A DNA stretch of 64,000 nucleotides from Liriodendron chinense (GCA_003013855.2 ML058507.1:4836001-4900000); one strand, 5' to 3'; shown: positions 21,263-34,276, counted from the first letter of the stretch. Program-made: numbers and translations. Notes: generated by a model from the letters alone, not told the origin.

Positions 21263-22406
21263 TGGGATGGACACGATCGTCCATTACGGCACATCGGATT
21301 TTTCGGGTCCCGTTATAAATAGAAAAGTTCTGGGTCATTTGCGTCATTTCACTTCACATTCTTAGCACTTCCGAACTCTCGCCAGTGGGTCCAAATATCG
21401 TCTCCAGCGCGTCGTTTAATTGTCGCACGTGTCCAACAAATTAAGGTGGGTGACTTTATGGACGCGCTACCTCAGCGCGTCCTTAAATTGGACTTGCAAA
21501 TCCGCTTATTTATCAGACGCGCTGGGTCCAGCGCGCACTCACATTTGGGCGGCATAATAATTTTTATATTTTCATGACGCGCCAACCACGGCGCGTGCCA
21601 GAATCCAGACTTGGGCGGATTCGTGTGAATTTTTGGACGCGCTGAGTCTGGCGCGCACTCGCATATGTGGAAAACCCATTTTCTCGACGCGCCAGAGCCA
21701 GCGCGTACAATATTCTGAAACTTAGGCTATCGGACTGCTTTTCTAGACGCGCCAGAGCCAGCGATACACCATTCCGAACTTAGGAGACCGAGCTATTTTT
21801 GGACACGTTGAGGCCAACGCGCCTTGTTAAAATCATCTATTTTGGTGATGCGCTGGGCTCAGCGAATTCAGTCTGTAAACTCAAAACTTGGATTCTGGGC
21901 GGAGTTTGTTTGGCTCACCTGATGTACTAGGGTTGGCATGCTTTTAATCAGCAAATCAATGGATATTTTGATCACATGTGATGTATTGCGGGCTAGAGCT
22001 CATGATGTTTAACTTTGGCAGGTTCCCAAGCACGCTAAGTTTAGCTCGCACCTGTGTTAGTCTCAACGAAATTGTTTACTTCGCGATATGCTTGATTCGA
22101 TTTGTCAAGTAATTCAGTCCGGTCTATCATGTTCGCATTTCTGTCTAACAGATTACTTCCCTCGGGTATAAGCGTTGTTATCTTAAAGCGTACGGAGCTC
22201 AACACTCTCTTCCTTTTGAAATTGTTATATGTCTATGTTTTAGAGAAACGTTGGACTCCATACGCTTTGTTTTTCCTGGATCGTGCTAGACTGGATGTGA
22301 TGTTCCTATTCAACTTAAGTTATTTAGAGTTCGTCCATACCTGAATGTATCATTTTCTGGTGCTTGTACCTTATCTGATGTTTTTCGTGTGCTTGTGCAG
22401 ATACCC
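21263..22406. repeat. Tat 3' untranslated region with GC-rich palindromic repeats
   Basis: Between about 21400 and 21880 the motif GACGCGC-CAG...CTGGCGCG recurs about nine times in both orientations (for example 21460, 21517, 21576, 21640, 21685, 21748), related to the LTR palindromes. From 21900 to 22406 the sequence looks like the leader of the antisense gene, with TGTGCAG just before its first ATG. Confidence 0.75.
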
Positions 22407-25400
22407 ATGGCTGGCGGTTCTTCCAACGCTGGTCCTTCAAAAGCTGGTCCCTCAGGTTCTAAAGCAGTCGCTCGTAAGCGTAAGAGATCCTCGCCTAAGA
22501 AAGTGACACGGCCATTCGATTAAAACCCTTAGTGGTTTCATCAGCCCGAAAAATTCAACTTCTACGAGCGCATCCTCACACTACCGAAGGATGTTCAACA
22601 AAAGATCATTTGTAATAAAGTCCTACTGACCCCTCCAAACGAGGGCACGAAGGAGGAATGGGACACCTGGTATGCTCCGTTGCGGGGTTTTCGTACTGAT
22701 GAAGTCGTCGGATCCGAAGAGGGTGAGGCGAGCCCAGTTGTGCCCATTCAGTCTGTTAAACGCGGTCGCCCGAAGACGACTGGAAAAAGCGCCAACCAGG
22801 TCTATATGGAGAATCAGGCCAAGTCGAAGTCTGATAAAATGTGGGTCTTCTGGTCGTCTGTTAAGTTGGCGGTATCGTCGCTCATGATCCGTAATCAGTA
22901 TATGAAACAATATATTCGGTTCCCAAAGAGCTTTCAGCGATATCGTTCTCTCTCGAGTATTGAACCTTCGGACGTATGCCGGGCCAATTCTTTCTACAAC
23001 GTCGATTCGTGGGCATCTATCCCAGAGACATTTCTCAACTGCGTCGTGTCCAAGAACGGTATACTACAGTCTGTCCTTGGGGAGAAGGACATGATATTTT
23101 TGGAGCAGAACCACGATCCACATCTACCGTTTCCGACCCATTACTTCGAAACACTGCGTCAGAGATTCCGCCCCTTGTCAGATGCAGAGATTTGGCCGAC
23201 GGGTGGGTTCTTGACCCGTGGTTACTTGAGCCCTCATCCCGGTTATGAGGCTTGGGCCAACCGGATAATTGAGCATCACGAAGATACCCTCAAACAGGTG
23301 GGTCTCCTGAGGGCCATCCAAGCGACATCAAGTTATTTTTATAGGGAGCCGTGCGTCTACAAGGGGTTTCTAAACCATTGGAGTTCCATCACCAACTCCT
23401 TCTATTTGCCTTGCGGGGAAATGAGTATCTCCCTTTAGGACCTGTACCGGATAGCAAGTCTCCCAATACACGGCCGAATCTATGACGAGTGGACTCCTAG
23501 TGATGAGGAGCTCTCCAAGAAGAAGAAAGGCATGGATGAAGGCTTTTATTCTGAAGCTTTTTACGAATTATTTGCGGAGCTGCCGCAGTTCTTGGGCTCC
23601 AAGGATAAGGTGCCCTTTGAAGATTGGCTGATTTACTTCAGTCATGGTCTGAAGTGAGTTTATTAACTTAAATCGTGCATTCCATTTCATTCTTTCTTTT
23701 TCTTTTACTGATGATCTCTCTTTCCTTTTCAACTTGGATTACGTGTCATATGATGAAGGCCGCAGAGATAAATTGGTCTTGGAGGCCAAGATGAAGACAA
23801 AGTTTCCGCAGCCGAATAATTTATCTCCCACCCGCGAGCTTGCCAGATTTTTAACCTATTGGCTATGTTGCATGGCCCTTCCGAGTTCCAAGCAGGTAGA
23901 CAATGTGAGGGTCTCCTGTTTCGCTGTAGCAGGGAGCCTGGCTAACGGCCATAGCTATGCGTTGGCCCCGGTAGTTTTGTGCTCTATATATCGGGCCTTT
24001 GGGGGTGTCATCAGCAACAAGGGTTCTGCTTTCTTTGGGATAAATTCCTCCTTCTACGGATGACACTTCTTCTCGGGTTGGCTTGGGGTGTATTTCCCTT
24101 GGGTGTACGACATGGAGCTCAAGGATTTCATTCAGAGGGGGTCGGTCCCATTGTATGCTTTCCAGAAGCGGAGGATGAACAGCGGCAACTTGGCGACTAT
24201 CGAGGCAAAGATAGCTCGTCATGATGACGTCGACTTCTTCCTTTTCTCTTGCACCAACAGTGAAGACCCGGTTCTGCTGGATGATGATGAGAGCCTGGAC
24301 TCCTACGGGCGTTGTTTTCTGATATCAATCCGCCCGGTCTCACTGCCTTTGAGGGAGGGTGTTGAGTTTTGGAGAGAGCCCTACTACCCGAACCGATTTG
24401 CCCATCAGTTCGGCTATGACCAAGGGGTACCGGAGACACTCGAACCAGTGACAAGAGAGCAACGAGCCTATGACACAGGGCCTATACACTGGAAATGGAT
24501 ATGGCGACAACTCTTGCTCACCAGATCAGGTTGCTCCTTTATTGTTCTGGGGCACAGAGTACGGATGGATGAGGTGGTGGGCTCACCAATATTCCTTAAT
24601 TCAGGACAATCATCACTTAGCTGATCCAATTTTTGTCTCTCCTCCGATTGTCGACCCTGGTCCTACTGACAGCTTGGGTTACGTGTCAGAGCCGCTCCAT
24701 AAATTGGACACTCCAGGTGTGCAGAAGTTCGTGACCTCTCTGAACGTAATAATAGATCATGAGAAGCCTGAGCATACACTTGAAGGGTGGATCGCTTATG
24801 GCCAGAGGGTCACACTGCAAAAGAATCTGGATTCCCCACTCATTGGTCCCATGACAGAGGGACAGAGGAAGCGTTATGACATCGGTGACGATGATGGGGA
24901 CGAGACTGACGAGGCGGGTGATGCTGGTGAAGAGGAAGATGCTGGTGGTGATGATGGTGGGGATGAGATTTTCAGAGAGGGTGGAGAGGGTGATGGTGAG
25001 GGTGGGGGAGTTGCAGTAGGGACCCTGTTGACTGGCGGTCGGGGAGGTCATGATCAGATCTCGGCTAGTCGGACGAGTCTATCCAGACATTCTGTTCCCG
25101 GAGATAGTGATTCTGAACCGTCTCCTGAGCGTCCTGGTCCTCGAGTGAAGACTGCCCCTCGTGTTCCTATCGTCGACGGAGGGAAGAAGATCAAGGACAT
25201 GTGGAAGCTGTATAGGGCAGAAAAAGCACAGAGTCGACTCTCCAAGACTACCGACAGCGTCCCGATCGACGACGTTAGTGGACCAAGGGAGGAAGGGGAG
25301 CTGAGCTCTCAAGCCGACCTGAGTGGAAATCGTCTCACAGAGGATGGTGAAGACAACCAGCCGATATATGACAGATCTGCTCCTAAAGTAGACACAGATC

Positions 25401-26548
25401 CCATCCCTATGGACCTTGACAGTGGGGCACAAGTTGTAGACCCTCCCCTTGTCGACCCTATCATTACTGCGGCTGCGATCGACCCTAGCCCTACTCCTGA
25501 GGCAATACCTGTTGATGTTGCGGAAGAGGCAGCACTCCCCTCCCTAGAAATCATGCCTTTAGATGCTGTTAGTGCACCAGAGCTTGTCGCAGAAGCACCT
25601 CCTGCTACTGAGTCAATTCAAGACACCACTGCCCCTGTGGTCGTCGTACTTTCTTCTCCTGAATTGCCTGAGCTAGTAGCGGAAAGTGTGACTGAATGTG
25701 TCCCGGCATCACCAACACCTGTCACTTCAACCGGTGTACCGGTCGGCGAAGTTCCTGAAGCTGCTGGTATACTACTTGTCGTTATTACTTTGTTTGCTTC
25801 TTTTCTTTCTTCTGTGTGCTAATGTTTATCATTTCTTTTGCCAGCCACTACTCCTGCCAACGTCCTAGTTCCTGTAGTCTTGCCTGAGGTATTCCTTTCA
25901 TCTCTCCCAGGCTTATCAAGGACCAAAGCGAATCTTCTGAAGAGCTTACTGTCCGACATCATCGACTCGTTGAAGAATGGGGATAAATGGTCTATCTTGG
26001 ACGAGGCACTGCAGGCATTAGAGCTTAACGCCACGTGGCTTGGGATTGACATCTCTTCGATAGTCAGCCACGTGTCCCAATTCAAGGACGGTATGGCTCA
26101 AGTGAACGAGGCGAGGCACCGCAAGGTTGACCCTTCCGTCGAGGAAAAATGCGGTCACTTGCAGTCTCTTCTTTCAAAACTTGAGTTACATGAGGCGGAC
26201 GTGGCTACAGTAAAGAAGGATTGGCAAGCTGTTGATGCGGAATACCAAGAGGCTACTGACCGTCTCGCGGAGATTGAAAATGAGGTGGCTCGATTACGAG
26301 CCGAACATTCTGTCGTCCATCTCAAACTTTCGAAGTTCGGCGGTCAGAAGGCACGTCCGCAGTCCTCCATCGACCAGCACGAAGCGAAATGTACTGCTGT
26401 AAGGGTACAGGTTGCCGAGCTGAAGCAGTCTCTCTAGGATACTCCAAACCCTGCCTAAGTCTTGGCCGAGGCTGAGGCAAGACAGAAGGCGATCGAAGAA
26501 TCTGCAGTTAACCTATTAGAACAATGTTTGAGAACTTTAGACAGTTAA
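22407..26548 (+). pseudogene. Antisense gene of the Tat element: plant mobile domain protein with coiled coil
   Basis: Exon 1 (22407-23653) starts with a Lys/Arg-rich N-terminus (ARKRKRSSPKK) and enters a plant mobile domain: PETFLNCVVSKNG, HWSSITNSFYLPCGEMSISL, LYRIASLPIHGRIYDEW. Exon 2 (from about 23766) continues the domain (LARFLTYWLCCMALPSS, LAPVVLCSIYRAFGG), then a long acidic, Pro/Val-rich region. A 78-base GT-AG intron (25767-25844) leads in phase to exon 3, with a coiled coil (VDAEYQEATDRLAEIENEVA). Stops at 22521, 22530, 23436, 24061, 26435 and 26456, plus a frameshift between about 24430 and 24560, make it a pseudogene. The function of such retrotransposon-borne proteins is unknown to me. 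It runs tail-to-tail with pol. Confidence 0.85.
25767..25844 (+). other. Intron in the antisense plant mobile domain gene
   Basis: GTATAC...TTTTGCCAG, 78 bases, pyrimidine-rich at its 3' end. Removing it joins the frames in phase (Glu-Ala-Ala before, Thr-Thr-Pro-Ala after). A retrotransposon intron readable only on the strand opposite gag-pol is unusual. Confidence 0.75.
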
Positions 26549-26982
26549 GCTGTAATGATTTTTTTTTTTTGTAATTTGGAACATATTGTAATGGATGTTG
26601 TAACTATATGTATACTATTATAGTTCTAAATTTATGTTGTGTCTTTAGCCTGCTTGCCATTTTACTTAAATTTGAATGCGAATAAATTGGGCCATTTGGA
26701 AAGGAATGTCCCCCTGTTAGGACTCAAACCTACACTCATGTGAGCAAAGACGTAACCGGGTCTTGGTTCAGGGCTTATCCCAATCCTTGATGGCCTTGGA
26801 AAGGATATGGTACCATGCTTGACGTGTCCTGAGTCTTATCGACTTTTTTGATACTTGTGCAAGCACAAAGTAGATGATTAGTGTTTTGATTCAATCATTG
26901 TATGGCGTCATTTCTTTTGGTGTCTACTTTATTACACTTTCCCTCTACTGGGGTGTTTACAACTTGCAACGATAAGCCTATG
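26549..26982. other. Convergent gap between antisense gene and pol
   Basis: 435 bases between the two 3' ends. T11 and TTTATGTTGTG stretches near 26560-26640 look like a plus-strand 3' UTR. No gene. Confidence 0.6.
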
Positions 26983-28053
26983 TTAAGTGTAATATCTTTT
27001 TAAGAATCGGCCATTCACAAGCGAACTGATGCCCTGCCCTTTGCAATCTATTACCCGATAGGCTCCATTGGAATATACTTCATTGATGATGCAGACGTGA
27101 TCCCATTTCGGGTCGAATTTACTTTTCGGTCCTTGGGTCAGTGCCGATTGTCTCATCATTAGCACGAGATCACCCTTTTTGAATGATCTGCCCCTGACAC
27201 ACTTATCGTATGCGGTTGAAATCTGCTTCTGATACATTTCGAGCCTTTGTTGGGCAGCGAGCCTCTTTTCATCTAAATCATCGAGTTCGGCCATTCTGAT
27301 CTTGGCATTGTACTCAGTTGTTAGGGAATGCCGATGTGCGACCCGTAGTGATTAAACTTGAATTTCCATCGGGATCAGAGCTTCTGTACCATACACCAGT
27401 GAGTAGGGTGTAGCTCGAGTGGCTGTGCGGTGTGTAGTTCGATATGCCCATAATGCTTCGGGTAATCGTCTGTCCTAGTCCTTCTTATTTTCTGCCACTG
27501 TCTTTTTCAGAATCTTCACGATAGTCTTATTGAATGCCTCAGCCAATCCATTCGCATGAGGGTAATAAGGCAATGAATAACAGTGCTTGATCTTGAACTT
27601 TGCGCACAGTTTATCAATAGTAGCGTTCTTAAAGGGTGTTACATTATCCGTGGTAATTCTCTCAGGGATACCATGTCGGTACAATATGGTGTGATGAATG
27701 AAACTTTCGACGTGTTTGGCTTTCACATTTCTCAGGGCAGTTGCTTCAGCCCATTTGGAGAAATAATCAGTTGCTGCAAGGATGTACTGATGCCTCTGGG
27801 AGGATGGTGGACTAATCGGCCCGATCATGTCCATGCCCCAGGCTGCGAAAGGCCAGGACATCACCGACTGATGTAATTCTTCCAATGGTGAATGTATAAT
27901 ATCCGTGTGGATTTGGCACTGATGACATTTCTTGACATACTCTATCGCATCTTTTGTCATCGCAGGCCAGTAGTAACCCATGTGTTGCACGTGATGATGT
28001 AGATTCTTGCCTCCCTGGTGATTATCGCATTCTCCTCCGTGAGCTTCTTTCAA
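26983..28053 (-). pseudogene. Tat pol: integrase
   Basis: 28053-27475 encodes the zinc-binding HHCC region (ending VKKCHQCQIHTD) and the catalytic core with GMDMIGP, ITTDN and AEAFNK supplying the D, D and E. 27294-26983 holds the C-terminal DNA-binding part (RSFKKGDLVLMMR, FDPKWDH, NGAYRVID). The two parts share a phase but are separated by an in-frame stop at 27475 and other damage up to 27300. Integrase inserts the cDNA; the catalytic triad is still readable. Confidence 0.9.
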
Positions 28054-28274
28054 TGTATCATGTGATTCATCTTAGCTTAGACATTGCAGTAGTACTCCTT
28101 CGTATGACTGTTTGTAAAGAACGTCATTCTGGAGTATGAATGAATTGGCGCGTCTTCTAACTTACATGCGCATTCTAGGATCCTCTGGCAAAAATCCGTA
28201 CTTCAGATAATCGGTGAATGACCTTCTCCAATCGTCTTCTTCTGTGATCTCGAAGCAAAAAATGGGATTGGCAC

Positions 28275-29228
28275 TCAATTCTCCACTACGCAACGCGGTT
28301 TTGGCAGAATTCTTCTTTCTTCGATTGTTACCTGAAGTGGGCTGCCTCCGGGGTTAGCCAAAGCAGCGGCTAAGCTTGCGAGTGCATCTGCTTGTACATT
28401 CTCCTGTCTCGGTATGTGCGAGATACTGCTGTTCTGAAATTGATCAAACATGGATTGCGCTTGGTGGCAATAGGGCGATAACTCGGGTTTACGGACTTCG
28501 TATTCTGTCGTCAGTTGTCCAATGACGAGCCTAGAGTCTCCATAGATACGTATTTCCTTGATCTGCATTTCCAGGGCCAACTGTAACCCGATGATAAGAG
28601 CCTGGTACTCTGCTTCATTGTTGGTGCATGCTGGGACTATCATGAATGAATAGGTTAATAAGTCCCCTTGCGGACTGATGAATATAACTCCTGCCCCTGA
28701 CCCTATCGCTCTAGCTGCACCATCGAAATACATCTCCCAATGGCGTGCTTCATTAATCACCATAACCTGGTCGTCTGGGAAGTCATATTCTATTTCTTCA
28801 CCACTCGGTACTGGATGTGTGGCAAAGAAGTCTGCAATTGCTTGCCTTTGATAGCCCGAGCCGGCATGTATGTCACGTCGAATTCTAACAAGAGAAGGGC
28901 CCACTTGGCCAACCGCCCAGACAACATGGGTCTGTTCATGAGAAACTTGATGGGATCCGCTTTGGATATCAATGTTATCTGGTGAGAGAGACAGTAATGT
29001 CTGAGTTTCTTGACGGCAAAGATCAATCCCAAAACAAATCTTTTCAATCGCTGAGTAGTTAAATTTGGCTCCCACTAATGTACGGCTCAAGTAATAAAGT
29101 GCATTTTCTTTTCCTTCTTCGTTCTTCTGGGCTAAGAGGGCTCCCAATGAATTTTCACCAACTGCGATATAGAGAATTAGTGGCTCCCCTTTGATCGGTG
29201 CTGTAAGGACGGGAGATTTTTTGAGCAA
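28275..29228 (-). pseudogene. Tat pol: RNase H and second (archaeal-type) RNase H
   Basis: Near 29220-29030 is the ordinary gypsy RNase H (LILYIAVGENSLGALLAQ, ALYYLSRTL), where the usual catalytic Asp at the VSD-type position is not seen. Its end lies in another frame at 29047-28790 (HQITLISKADPIKFLM). From about 28740 a second RNase H follows: WEMYFDGAA, NNEAEYQALI, IYGDSRLVIGQL and QADALASLAA, giving D, E, D and D. Two RNase H domains in tandem mark the Tat lineage. A frameshift lies inside the first. Confidence 0.88.
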
Positions 29229-29276
29229 GTCTTTCAGAGAGTCGAATGCTTTCTGACAAGCCTCGTTCCACTCAAA

Positions 29277-30016
29277 CTAGACTCCTTTCTTGTTGAGGCA
29301 TGAAAATGGCTGACAACGGCCAGATAAGTTTGAGATGAATCTTCTTAAGTAGGTGACTAGGCCTTGGAAGCTTTTCAGCTCTTTGAGATTCTTCGGAGGT
29401 GTCATCTCCTTGATTGCCTTAATCTTCGTCGGGTCAATTTCTATGCCTCGGTGCCTGATGACAAATTCTAAGAACTTGCCAGAGGAAACCCCGAACGCAC
29501 ATTTCAATGGGTTCATATGGAGGCTTTTCTTTCTCAACCTTTGAAACACTTGTCGTAGATGATCTCTATGCTCTCATGCTTGGCCGACCTCACTACCAGA
29601 TCGTCTACGTAGCATTCGACGTGTTTATGCATCATGTCCTAGAAGATTACTTGCATTGCATGCTGATATGTTGCCCCTATGTTCTTCAACCCAAACGGCA
29701 TCACATGGTAGCAGTATATGCCCAATGTCGTACGGAAGGCCGTTGACTCTTCATCCTCCGGGGCCATACGTATCTGATTGTACCCCGAGTAACCATTCAT
29801 GAAGGACATAGTGCTGTCAATCAGTAGTTCTGGGATAGGTAGTGGGAAATCATCTTTAGGGCATGCTTCGTTGAGGTTCCGAAAGTCTACGCATACTCGG
29901 ATTTGACCGCTCTTTTTCTTGACTGGCACAATATTTGAAATCCATCGTGGGTATTTGACTTCTCGGATGAACCCAGCTCGGATTAACTTCTCAACTTCTT
30001 CTTCGATCTTGGGCAT
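29277..30016 (-). pseudogene. Tat pol: reverse transcriptase
   Basis: 30016-29639 reads IEEEVEKLIRAGFIREV, VCVDFRNLNEACPKDDFPLP and MPFGLKNIGATYQ. After a TAG at 29639, the same frame continues through the catalytic box CYVDDLVV (about 29590), so the two Asp residues survive. After a frameshift near 29545 the thumb and connection follow (HMNPLKCAFGVSSGKFL, IKEMTPPKNLKELKSFQG). Copies the RNA genome into DNA; inactive here through stop and frameshift. Confidence 0.92.
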
Positions 30017-30153
30017 TATGTCTGGATGGAATCATCGTTGAGGTTATTTGACCGCTTTTTTCCCTTTCATGATGCATAGCTTGTGTATCGCAATTGTTGG
30101 GCTGAGCCCTGGCATTTCTGAGTATGTCCAGGCAAATATATCCTTGTTTTCTT

Positions 30154-30780
30154 TCAACAGTTGATATATTTCTCCCTCTCTTCTTCTGGGACATTCTTGC
30201 TCAGGTATGTATTTCTAGGGTCCCCTGGGGTTCCCAAATTTATTTCTTCAAGCTCATCTATCGTGGGTTGTCCCCCATCCTCTATCTGTGTAGGTGCGGT
30301 ACTGGGTTGGATGATGTCGACTACCTCTTGTGGTTGCACCTCTTCTGTGGGACTGATTGTCACCATGTTGACGTGTCTAATCTTCATCTTTGCCCCTAGC
30401 CCTTCTCTGCCTTGGTAAGCTTCGGTGCTTTCTTCGAAAGCCGCTAACATTCTTTCATTCGGGGCTGATTCTGAATAATAGAAGCCCATATTCTTCATGA
30501 TATTGTGGCTGGCTTCACTATATCTTTCTTCTTCTATCGGTTGGGGTAAACGGAATGATTTCTCAACCTCACCCTTAATCTGGACAGGCTCATTTGGTAC
30601 CGAGTAAAATTTGATTTCTTTCTTCGCATTGGCACTTGGTGGTACCAAAAACTGACTAGGAGCCCTTGGGAAAGGCTTAACTCTTCCTATTTTCGGCACT
30701 GACATGTTGAAGTTAGATTTGAGTGCACTCATGTGCTGGTTTGATATCATCTCCAGGACGGATTGTCTTAGCTGTCGCAA
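30154..30780 (-). pseudogene. Tat pol: protease-reverse transcriptase linker
   Basis: About 200 residues without a catalytic motif, reading for example LRQSVLEMISNQHMSAL and FKVPNEPVQ-like segments. The stretch matches the long spacer of Tat polyproteins between protease and reverse transcriptase. It lies in a different frame from the protease, so a frameshift sits near 30785. Confidence 0.65.
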
Positions 30781-30791
30781 GTGCTTCGGGA

Positions 30792-31790
30792 TTATATAAA
30801 TTTCTTGGTAGTCTCTTGAGGTTCCTCGGCTGACTGACTTGTGGTTTCTTTCTGAATGATAAACCGAGGTTTGCCTTTCTGTTCAAACTTATTGACTCGA
30901 GGTTTTACCCCTTGCCCTTTTTGCGTTACGTCGGGCTTCTTCGTGACTTCTCTTTCGTCGACCAAATCATAGTACCAAGCATCGGCCAAGAATGATTCTG
31001 CAATCGTATACGGCTTTGGGTCAGCAGCTACTCTGTACTGAACTCCCTCTCTATTGTATTTGAAGCACTGATGATAGGTTGAGGGAATGACGTGATTCTG
31101 ATGGAGCCGCGGCCTCCCTAGCAGAAGATTATACGTTGTTACTGCGTCGATTACTTGGCATGTTACTTTCGTCTTTAGTTCTTCAATTTCTAGCATCACG
31201 GTGATCGACCCCAGGGTGCGTTGGCTATCTTGATTAAACCCTTGAATAACCATGGTGCTGGGACGCAGGGCTGACGGTCTGTAACCCAACCTCTATAGTG
31301 TTTTCAACGACATGATGTTTACTGCAGATCCATTATCAAGCATACATCTCTTAACTTCCATGTCTCTAATCGTCCCTGTAACCATCAACAGACGATTGTG
31401 GTCTGTCGCTTCAATCATGCGGTCTTCTTCGGAGAATGTGATTACAGAGGGGTGATCTATCTGCATTGATTGCTGAATCGGTGCATTTCCTTCCCAGAAT
31501 TTATCGGGATCATTCATCTCTGCTTCGATCTCTGTCATCATCACTTCTTTGATTTCACTGTCTAACAATGCATTGATCAACATCTCCCTATATACCTTTG
31601 AGAGACATAAGGCATCATATATGCTCAAGCAGGCCAGGACCTTTCGTAGGTGCGACACGACATCGTATGCTACTGGTGATGCCCCTTGTCTTGGTTTCGG
31701 TCGACTGGTCGTGGATTCAACGACTTTCTCTTTCGACTTCTGCCCCTGGGGTCTTGTTGATGGTATATCTAGGTTTCTATCTTCTTGCAT
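30792..31790 (-). pseudogene. Tat pol: aspartic protease
   Basis: The retroviral-type protease motif CMLDNGSAVNIMSL is at about 31350-31296 (DNG in place of the more common DSG/DTG, typical of this lineage). After a TAG at 31293 the frame continues with LGSITVMLEIEELKTK and TYNLLLGRPRLHQ. It shares one frame with gag (33962 to 30792), interrupted only by stop codons. Confidence 0.85.
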
Positions 31791-31838
31791 CGGGTCAACT
31801 GGTTCTGACTGAACGCGTTCTGGAATTTGCTTTCCCGA

Positions 31839-33962
31839 TCAAAGGATGATGGCATTGACTTCTTCTTCACCTGCCCGTGATGTCTCTCCCGCTGACGGCT
31901 GTTCCGTGAACGATACCATTGTACAATGTACCTGAGCCTCGATAAGTCGACTCTTCTCTTGGCTATTCTCTTTTCTCATCCCTTTCTTCTTGCGGTTAAA
32001 GAGTCTTCGTCTATTCTTGAGCCTCTTCCTGCCACTGACCAAAGTCCAGGGTTCTTCGGGTTCAGGGAGCGGGATGTGCAATCGGATGCTTTCTTCTAAG
32101 GGGAACACTGAAATTACCCCAGATGTTTCCTTCCTTGTTGTTTCTGGTCACTTCATACTGATCACCCCTTGGTTGATCAACCCTTGTATTCTTCCCTTTA
32201 GACTAAAACAGTCTTTTGTCTTGTGGCTCAGACATCGATGATATTTACAATACTGGGGATCATTCACCCTCCCAACTTCGTGTGGATGAATTGGTTCTGG
32301 TAAGCGGATTACATTTTCTTCCACTAGTTGTTCCATGATGGGGATCAGATCGGCCATGTCGAATGTGTACGGGCCATTGGCTCTTTCTCTCTATGCTATT
32401 GTTATTCCTCGAGAAACGTAAGGCCTCTTGCCTCTGTCTTGGGTAGGTGTTGCTTTCATGTCCACTTTGGAGTCCACTACCGGCCGCTTCCGATCTATTA
32501 TGCCTTTACCTTTGTTTATATTGTGCGTTTCTGCAATCCTTACTCCTTCTCTTCTTTGCCTTTCGGGCCTGAAGTTCACTCGTGTTGCGGCTTCTTCTAC
32601 CAAGTGTGCTTTAGTGGCTAATTCTCGAAAAGAGTGAAAACTATTCCCGGACAACCCGTACGATATCATTGGGTCCAGGGCTCGCATACACATCTTTATC
32701 TATTCTTTCTCACTGGGTAACTCTTGGCATTGAGCATCTATCGTTCCTCATCAGTCCATGAACCTCTCCACGGATTCGCCCTGTCTCTGTCTGATCAAAG
32801 CCAGATTCGTTACTGACGTTTCTCTTTCTGTAGAGAAGAATTTTGAGATAAAATCGTCTCGCATCTGCTCCCACGATCTCACTGATCCGGCTGGTAGCGA
32901 CATGTACCATTGAAAAGCTTTCCTTGTCAGCGTCGACTCAAATAGCTGCATACAGTACTGTGGGACGGCCGACCAATTTCCCAATGCTGTGAGGAAGTGA
33001 GTAATATGCTCCTCCGACGATCCTCTACCGTCAAATTTTCCGAAGTCCTGACATCTGAAGTTGACAGGAAACAGTATCTCTTCTATCTCCAGTGGGTATG
33101 GAACTTGATACTTATACCCGGTTCCTCTTTCCTTCTCTTTTTCTTGTCGCATGAGGCTTATAATTGTTTGCGACAGTTCCTCTCTTAACATTTGCGCAGT
33201 CGGGACTGGCATTCACTCCGCTGGAACTCTCCTGGCCTGGGTAAGCTGTTCGGCATCAGCTAACCCTTCTGCTGCCCCTTGATATTCTTCGGCTGACTGG
33301 CGTGTAGGTGGTACAAGCCTTCTGGTAGTGTTCTGAGCTATCAAAGTGGTCAACGCTTCCTGAATAATCCTCATTCGTTTATTCGTTTCACGATTAGCCT
33401 GAACTAATCTGTCGATCTGATCTTGGACTGTCGGCAATTCTTCTGCTTCATACGGTCCCTCTTCTTCCTCTGCTACTTGAACCATTGCGATCAGCGCTGG
33501 TCGTGCCTTCTGAACCTGCCCTTATCTTGGCTCGAGAACTGTCATGGACTTAGAGCTCTTCACATGTGCGGTCTCGATCGACTTATGTGTAACGTAGGTA
33601 GCCATTGATAATGGTAGAAACTGTTCGATTGTCATCATAGGCACTGAGGACCTGGTTGATGTGACCTGACTGCTGATAGGGATCTTCTGCCCCTGTTTTG
33701 GTTGCCATTGTGTCCTGACTACGGGGCGAGGTCTTGTAACGTTCGCCCTCTTACATGTTGCTAAGGTGGCCGCCTTCTTCTGTTCTTTCTTCTGTCGGCG
33801 CGTTTCGACCAGTTGCCATCCTGAGTTGGAAGCAGTTATCGTTGTTGGGATGAAGCGGGGGAAGCTAAAGCCTCCGGTGGCAAGGAAGGTGCATGAATTG
33901 GTCATTGAGTACTCCATTTTTTCTGTCTGTCTTAGTATCTTGCTAATTCTGCTGTGGCACAA
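31839..33962 (-). pseudogene. Tat gag (capsid, nucleocapsid)
   Basis: The frame runs from about 33962; the likely start is the Met in MEYSMTNSC near 33914. The capsid-like domain is at 33212-32751 (FDGRGSSEEHITHFLTALG, FQWYMSLPAGSVRSWEQM, RQGESVERFMD), and a zinc-knuckle-like CKYHRCLSHKTKDCFSLK at about 32250. Stops at 33522, 33213, about 32750, 32694, 32391, 32148 and 31839 break one common frame; I see no frameshift here, so decay is by point mutation. Gag packages the element RNA. Confidence 0.85.
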
Positions 33963-34276
33963 AAATCATTAGAACAGTTCACAAATGCGATCGAGAGTAC
34001 GAGCCCATCGATCGCGGTGCATAAACTGACGAAAATAAGCCAGAAGGAGACAAATACGTGTAGTTGTGGAAGTTCGTGGGTTCAAAAACCTTTTAAAGCG
34101 TCTATTGCCTTAAAGATGAATGGAAGAACGTTCACGTTAAGAGTCGCCAGTTTGACGCCCGAGAGGCGCCGAAACATTACGCCTCGCGGTAACTTTCCAA
34201 TACGTAGATTCGCGTTTACAAGTAATTGATCTTAAAGTATCTCTATATTCAGATATAACCAGCAATTCTAATATTG
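33963..34276. other. Tat leader between primer site and gag
   Basis: Untranslated leader on the minus strand. No gene seen. Confidence 0.6.

Noticed and set aside
22680..25822. Host plant mobile domain gene
   Set aside because: It lies wholly inside a Tat element bounded by LTRs and a target duplication, with many stops.
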